From an uncultured Eubacteriales bacterium (GTDB taxonomy: Bacteria; Bacillota; Clostridia; Oscillospirales; CAG-272), in assembly GCA_934526185.1 (NCBI GenBank), contig CAKTAA010000045.1, forward strand, positions 1 to 18,069: a DNA stretch of 18,069 nucleotides. The letters run 5' to 3'. Each line of letters starts with the position of its first letter. Positions within the stretch are counted from its first letter, which is position 1. A program made the position numbers and the translations under genes. Shown here piece after piece: positions 14,790-18,069 of the stretch. The notes under the pieces are model-generated. The model did not search any database and was not told where the DNA came from. It worked only from the letters and a program-made list of their open reading frames with translations.

Positions 14790-15602
14790 TTATAAATATT
14801 TACGGATGTTTATACGCGCGTTTCCCTTCTTGGTTGAGCCGGTGGTACCATCAAACAGAAAACGGCCGACTCCCTTGACCGAAAGGCAGGCGTCGGCATT
14901 GACGAAAAAATCAGGGGCATACACGGGAGTGAAATTCACTTCCACCCGTCCGCTGACAATCATCTGCTTGGCCTTTTCCCTGGAAACACCGGTCACCGCC
15001 GACACGATGCAGTCAAGGCGCAGACTGGCAACTGTGAGAGTAAGCATCTCAAACCGTTTTGCCTCGGGGATTTCAGCATCAGATTCCAAAGGAGCAACGG
15101 TGACCGTGTCTGCGGAAACCTTTTGAAGATTTTGCGTGACAAAAGTGAGAATGTGTATATGCAAAAAAACAGCCGCAGAAGTCTGATTTAAGATACAGAT
15201 ATCACCAATGACACGCCGTTCCAATCCCAAAGACAATAGAGCGCCTAAATAATCGCGGTGAGAAAGCGCTCGAAACCCGCTGCCGCGAACAGAAAGAGCG
15301 GCGACCGGCGCCTGACCGCAACTGTCGCCGCTTTCTTTATCAGCTAATTCATCCCATGCCCATGTGTCTTCTGAAAACAGACATAAAATTTTTCTCTCTG
15401 CCTGTGGATAGCCGCCCCAAAACCGAAACGCCGGCATTTTCGCTCCGCTTTGCTTTTCCAAAAATCGGCTGGCTAAAAACTGCTCCTTTGGATTTAGAAA
15501 TTCAGAATAGACATCACGCCCGACACTGCACTGTGACAAAAGATCCCGAAGACGCGCATACAATAACGCTTCGTCCTCTTGTTCACTTTTTATATTTTTC
15601 AT
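14790..15602 (-). CDS. ylmH: YlmH-family S4 RNA-binding protein
   Basis: A 270-residue homologue of YlmH, which in B. subtilis has been linked to ribosome-associated quality control (also named RqcP2) and is encoded in the division cluster. The N-terminal and middle parts show GGYPQAERKILCLF and LSHRDYLGALLSLGLERRVIGDI, family blocks. The C-terminal S4 domain begins RLDCIVSAVTGVSREKAKQM and continues SGRVEVNFTPV. The stretch between GGYPQAERKILCLF and LSHRDYL (about residues 80-115) carries SGDSCGQAPV and looks less conserved. The frame extends to a TTG at 15635, but the ATG at 15602 is preferred; its nearest ribosome site, GAGAAAGG, is a little far (11 bases). It follows yggT by 71 bases. 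Confidence 0.88.
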   Translation of the reverse strand: MKNIKSEQEDEALLYARLRDLLSQCSVGRDVYSEFLNPKEQFLASRFLEKQSGAKMPAFRFWGGYPQAERKILCLFSEDTWAWDELADKESGDSCGQAPVAALSVRGSGFRALSHRDYLGALLSLGLERRVIGDICILNQTSAAVFLHIHILTFVTQNLQKVSADTVTVAPLESDAEIPEAKRFEMLTLTVASLRLDCIVSAVTGVSREKAKQMIVSGRVEVNFTPVYAPDFFVNADACLSVKGVGRFLFDGTTGSTKKGNARINIRKYL

Positions 15603-15642
15603 CCGAAGCGAAGCCTTTCTCCCAAAGTGTATCAATTCCCAT
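15583..15642 (-). CDS. Possible 19-residue upstream ORF overlapping the ylmH start
   Basis: ATG at 15642 opens a 19-codon frame (MGIDTLWEKG, then FASDEKYKK) ending at TGA 15583-15585, inside ylmH in another frame. GAAGG lies 9 bases before its ATG, a better-spaced ribosome site than that of ylmH itself. It might be a translational coupling device for ylmH, or chance. There is no family evidence, so confidence is low. Confidence 0.2.
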   Translation of the reverse strand: MGIDTLWEKGFASDEKYKK

Positions 15643-15673
15643 GACTTATAGCCTTCAACCGTATCTGTAAATA

Positions 15674-15952
15674 TCAGAATGCCATAAGAATTGCCTGAAT
15701 GAGATATAATATAACAAATGATATTAAAAACGCTATATCAATGGGGAACGCATTGAGTCTATCAAAGCGTTCCAGCAGCATACGGACCGGAAGGATTACA
15801 GTTTCGGTCGTACCGTAGATGAAATTGACAAACGCTCCGTTCTCATCAAGGGGCAACCAGGATAAAACGGCACGTATAACCATCAGAATGATCATTACGT
15901 CGAGAAAAAAGATCACGGCGTTTCTGAGAACAAAAAACAGGGTATCAAAAAT
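15674..15952 (-). CDS. yggT: YggT-family membrane protein (YlmG), probable ATT start
   Basis: A small two-helix membrane protein of the YggT/YlmG family, found beside sepF in Firmicutes and plastid genomes' nuclear relatives; a role in division or membrane organisation is suspected but not settled. Helix one spans VIFFLDVMIILMVIRAVLSW, with the family RAVLSW motif followed by LPLDENG. FVNFIYGTTETVILPVRMLL matches the conserved YxxTEPxLxPxR-like loop, and helix two is at the C-terminus. The first usable GTG (15916) gives 80 residues but has no ribosome site. The frame is open further up, and GGGGAGG (15961-15967) sits 8 bases before an ATT at 15950-15952, giving 92 residues with IFDTLFFVLRNA at the front, which fits the usual YggT N-terminus. 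I therefore annotate the ATT as start; if wrong, the gene begins at 15916. Confidence 0.8.
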   Translation of the reverse strand: MFDTLFFVLRNAVIFFLDVMIILMVIRAVLSWLPLDENGAFVNFIYGTTETVILPVRMLLERFDRLNAFPIDIAFLISFVILYLIQAILMAF

Positions 15953-15960
15953 AGAAAACG

Positions 15961-15967
15961 CCTCCCC
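15961..15967 (-). promoter_or_regulatory. Strong ribosome binding site pointing to an ATT start of yggT
   Basis: GGGGAGG on the minus strand, followed by the 8-base spacer CGTTTTCT and then ATT in the yggT frame. No ATG, GTG or TTG in that frame lies within normal distance; the next CTG is about 20 bases away and the GTG at 15916 is 44 bases away. Confidence 0.65.
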
Positions 15968-16007
15968 TTACCGGCCAAAACCGTAATGTTAGTTATGTAT
16001 TATCCGA

Positions 16008-16484
16008 TTACAGTTCGGAATATAAATCGGCCGACTCCTCTTTTTTCGGTTCGTTGGATCTGAGCTGCTCGCCTGATACATCGACATTGTTGGGTGTGAT
16101 GACAAATGTATTATTGGCAACACGCTTGAGCTGACCGTCAATGGAATAAGCAATGCCGCTTAAAAAGTCGATCAGCCTGCGGGCCGTCTCCTTATTTGTA
16201 TCCTCCAGATTCAGCACGATGGTACGCTTGTTGAGAAGGTGATCTGCAATTTGCGTTACGCTGTCAAACTGTTTGGGCTTTACCACCTTCAGTTCTATGG
16301 ACGAACCGTTTCCGCTCATACCAGAAGAGGGCGGGGCGTTTTTTCTTACATCCTGCGGCGGGGCATCGTAACCCACGTCATAATTGTCATTTTGCGCATC
16401 GTCTCCAAACAAATCGTTATCGTATTCGTTGTAGTCCAAATCGTCAGAGCCGACCATGCCCTTAATTTTATCGAAAATCCCCAT
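16008..16484 (-). CDS. sepF: Cell division protein SepF
   Basis: SepF tethers FtsZ filaments to the membrane and polymerises into arcs at the division site. The 158-residue product has the expected parts: an N-terminal amphipathic membrane helix beginning MGIFDKIKGMV, an acidic Asp/Asn/Tyr-rich linker (13-60), and the C-terminal SepF core (about 63-138), with VVKPKQFDSVTQIADHL, RTIVLNL and RRLIDFLSGIAYSIDG, then NTFVITPNNVDVSGE. The core contains the G109-G110 equivalent and Phe127 used for polymerisation in B. subtilis, as far as a by-eye alignment shows. The frame extends to 16580, but GGAGGG 9 bases before the ATG at 16484 and the conserved MGIFDK start decide the choice. Two promoter-like sequences lie directly upstream, inside the cluster. 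It is followed by yggT after 55 bases. Confidence 0.95.
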   Translation of the reverse strand: MGIFDKIKGMVGSDDLDYNEYDNDLFGDDAQNDNYDVGYDAPPQDVRKNAPPSSGMSGNGSSIELKVVKPKQFDSVTQIADHLLNKRTIVLNLEDTNKETARRLIDFLSGIAYSIDGQLKRVANNTFVITPNNVDVSGEQLRSNEPKKEESADLYSEL

Positions 16485-16506
16485 TTGCAATTTCCCTCCA
16501 GAATTT

Positions 16507-16535
16507 ATTTTAGAATCATATTCGAATTTTGTCAA
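16507..16535 (-). promoter_or_regulatory. Proximal sepF promoter
   Basis: On the minus strand a perfect -35 TTGACA (16530-16535), 17 bases, then TAAAAT (16507-16512). The start point would fall near 16500, at the edge of the ribosome site GGAGGG (16494-16499), leaving a very short leader of about 16 bases. Confidence 0.7.
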
Positions 16536-16551
16536 AAGAATCCTGAACATT

Positions 16552-16560
16552 ATTATAGCA
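16552..16560 (-). promoter_or_regulatory. Possible distal sepF promoter (extended -10)
   Basis: TGCTATAAT on the minus strand, a perfect extended -10 box. No good -35 is at 17 bases (TTGCTG is 22 bases away), so it would work as an extended -10 promoter. It lies 45 bases upstream of the proximal promoter and about 60 bases after the yggS stop. Confidence 0.45.
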
Positions 16561-16618
16561 CAGAAATGAAAAAAATCCACAGCAAACGTTCAAAAAATGG
16601 TGTCAGTTCATAAAATAT

Positions 16619-17347
16619 TTACATTGATGCCGGCGATGAAGATACAAAAGGGCGTTTTCCGAATATTCCTGAACCGATGCGTACCATGTTTGAACCGTGT
16701 CGCAGTGCTTCGGAGTAGGAATCGCTCATTCCCATTGAGAGGAGGGGATGCTCAGTTTCCCTCAGATATTCCTCTCTGAAATGGTCGTACAGCATCTGCA
16801 TCTGTGCAAAATACGCGGCATATTCATCCGGCTGCGCAAGCTGAGGACCGATAGTCATCAGGCCGCAGACACGAAGATGGGAAAACGGCGAAAGCTGCCG
16901 GTAAAATTCCTCAAGAGCTCCGGGAGCTATACCGCCCTTCTGCGGTTCTTCACCGATGTTGATTTCTATCAGTACATCCATCGTTCTGCCGTGCTTGTCG
17001 GCTTGACGATCGATTTCGGCGGCTAGTTTCAGCGAATCCAGTGATTGAATCATATCTACTTTGTCAATGATGTATTTGACTTTGTTGGTCTGCAGGGAAC
17101 CGATCATATGGACGGATACGCCGTCGAGATGAAGCTCTGGATATTTTTGAACAAGCTCCTGCGGCCTGTTTTCGCCGATACAGCGTATGCCGCCTTCTTC
17201 AATGGCGAAATTGATTCGCTGCACATCGACGAATTTAGTGACGGCCATCAGAGCAGCCGGTTCTGACGATGACGTGCGTTCTGATTCTTTAAGCGTTCTG
17301 CGTACCGCCGATATATTTTCAAGTATTTCAGGATATTCAACACCCAT
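16619..17347 (-). CDS. yggS: YggS/PLPBP-family pyridoxal 5'-phosphate homeostasis protein (YlmE)
   Basis: A 242-residue fold-type III PLP-binding protein without known catalytic activity; family members buffer PLP and affect amino acid pools. The PLP lysine is Lys38 in AVTKFVD. Other family blocks are IGENRPQEL, HMIGSLQTNKVKYI (79-92), VLIEINIGEEPQKGG, CGLMTIGP and the C-terminal SMGMSDSYSEALRHGSNMVR and IGSGIFG that hold the PLP phosphate. The frame extends to a TTG at 17428 with no ribosome site; the ATG at 17347 has AGG 9 bases upstream and matches the usual family length. It is the ylmE member of the division cluster, 131 bases after the HlyD-like gene. That gap has a small CTATCC/GGATAG inverted repeat near the start codon and no clear promoter. 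Confidence 0.93.
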   Translation of the reverse strand: MGVEYPEILENISAVRRTLKESERTSSSEPAALMAVTKFVDVQRINFAIEEGGIRCIGENRPQELVQKYPELHLDGVSVHMIGSLQTNKVKYIIDKVDMIQSLDSLKLAAEIDRQADKHGRTMDVLIEINIGEEPQKGGIAPGALEEFYRQLSPFSHLRVCGLMTIGPQLAQPDEYAAYFAQMQMLYDHFREEYLRETEHPLLSMGMSDSYSEALRHGSNMVRIGSGIFGKRPFVSSSPASM

Positions 17348-17478
17348 GGAAAGATACCTGCTATCCCTTAGCCGGATAGTACGGTGAAGGGAGTTCCTTT
17401 CTTTGTTATACGGAGGTGATTTCGGCAAAGGCTTTCATGCGCTGTCTGTAAAATATTTACCCGGTAGGAAAGAGAGTT

Positions 17479-18069
17479 TTATGAAATGATTTTTCCTGCG
17501 TAGAGATTTTTCCCCTTGGTTATAATGCTGTCATAGAGCTTGAGTTCGGCATTTTCGTCATCTGCAACAATAAAATATCCGTTAATCTCCAGCATGGGTG
17601 TGATTTTTTTAAAAACGACCGTATAGCCATGCAGTACATAAACTCCCTGTTCCCCGTCGACGATGCGTACCGCGGATAGGGGGACACGGAAACCGTTGTA
17701 GGTTTGCTGGACTATCTGAACATTCTGACGCCGCAGATAGTTGAAATTTTCAGGAGCGGCCAGCGTCTCAAAAATCAGAAGCACACGGCTGTCGTCCGCC
17801 TGCATAACGATGCGCGAAAGTTTGGCGGTGATACGTTTGTCGGAATTGTAGGGAAATATCAGCGTGTAGGAATTCCCTTCGTCATATGCGCGCGCTTCCT
17901 CTGTACTGACGACACACCCGACATACCACGCGTAGTCGGTGATGATTTTTCCGGCGTTTACACCGCTTCCGGAGGTTTCCAGAGATAAATCTGCAGAAGA
18001 GGCTGTAAGCTGGTCGAACGTATCGAGTGTCATGTTTGCGATTTTGTCGCTGGAAAATGTAGTCTCAAA
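17479..18069 (-). CDS. HlyD-like (membrane fusion/efflux adaptor-like) protein, C-terminal part (cut by right edge)
   Basis: The frame is open to the right edge and the first visible ATG (18033) is internal, so 197 residues of the C-terminal part are seen and the start lies outside. The sequence AGKIITDYAWYVGCVV, the later YTLIFPYNSDKRITAKLSRI, and GFRVPLSAVRIVDGEQGVYVL resemble the beta-barrel and membrane-proximal parts of HlyD-type adaptor proteins. The motif FRVPLSAVRxVDGxxGVYVL is the C-terminal block of such proteins in Firmicutes, where they are often encoded just ahead of yggS-sepF. The lipoyl/coiled-coil half and a transmembrane anchor, expected at the N-terminus, are not visible. 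Likely role is in envelope transport or wall-linked function; the exact partner is unknown. Confidence 0.7.
   Translation of the reverse strand, partial: FETTFSSDKIANMTLDTFDQLTASSADLSLETSGSGVNAGKIITDYAWYVGCVVSTEEARAYDEGNSYTLIFPYNSDKRITAKLSRIVMQADDSRVLLIFETLAAPENFNYLRRQNVQIVQQTYNGFRVPLSAVRIVDGEQGVYVLHGYTVVFKKITPMLEINGYFIVADDENAELKLYDSIITKGKNLYAGKIIS

Noticed and set aside
1..18069. CRISPR array, tRNA, rRNA, transposase or integrase
   Set aside because: No regularly spaced repeats, cloverleaf-like sequence or recognisable recombinase domain was found on either strand by eye.

Overview
The window looks like part of a Firmicutes chromosome, most probably a Clostridia genome of the Ruminococcaceae/Oscillospiraceae type. 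The reason is gene order: read on the minus strand from right to left it carries yggS(ylmE)-sepF(ylmF)-yggT(ylmG)-ylmH-divIVA-ileS-lspA-rluD, the division/translation cluster that lies downstream of ftsZ in many Firmicutes. The placement below phylum level is an inference from gene content and general sequence feel, not a computed result. Every gene I can support is on the minus strand.

Region A (17479-18069) holds the C-terminal part of an HlyD-like envelope protein cut by the right edge. Region B (9313-17347) is the conserved cluster: PLP-homeostasis protein YggS, Z-ring anchor SepF, small membrane protein YggT, S4 RNA-binding protein YlmH, polar scaffold DivIVA, isoleucyl-tRNA synthetase, lipoprotein signal peptidase and an RluD-type pseudouridine synthase. 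SepF has its own good promoters inside the cluster, lspA and rluD overlap, and a long hairpin with a T tract separates ileS from lspA. Region C (4738-9228) has loosely spaced housekeeping genes: a Cof-type HAD phosphatase, topoisomerase III and adenosylhomocysteinase. The last has its own promoter overlapped by a duplicated palindromic motif, and a strong terminator follows it.

Region D (1-4630) is accessory DNA. It holds two transcription units. The first is a DUF6809-like small protein overlapping a Thr/Pro/Glu-rich lipoprotein by ATGA; it lies between two copies of a 12-bp motif, each abutting a hairpin. The second has a near-consensus promoter and runs excisionase-type HTH protein, type I restriction subunit HsdR, CoiA-like protein (cut by the left edge). 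No hsdM or hsdS is visible; they may lie beyond the left edge.

The most interesting points are the HTH-HsdR-CoiA-like arrangement, the repeated motif plus hairpin at the edges of the DUF6809/lipoprotein cassette, a probable ATT start codon for yggT, and the duplicated GTATACAG palindrome over the ahcY promoter. I see no CRISPR array, rRNA, tRNA, transposase or integrase. No intergenic stretch exceeds 300 bases; the longest gene-free spans are about 240 bases (3215-3454) and about 290 bases (4444-4737), and both are described by the promoter, terminator and repeat entries.
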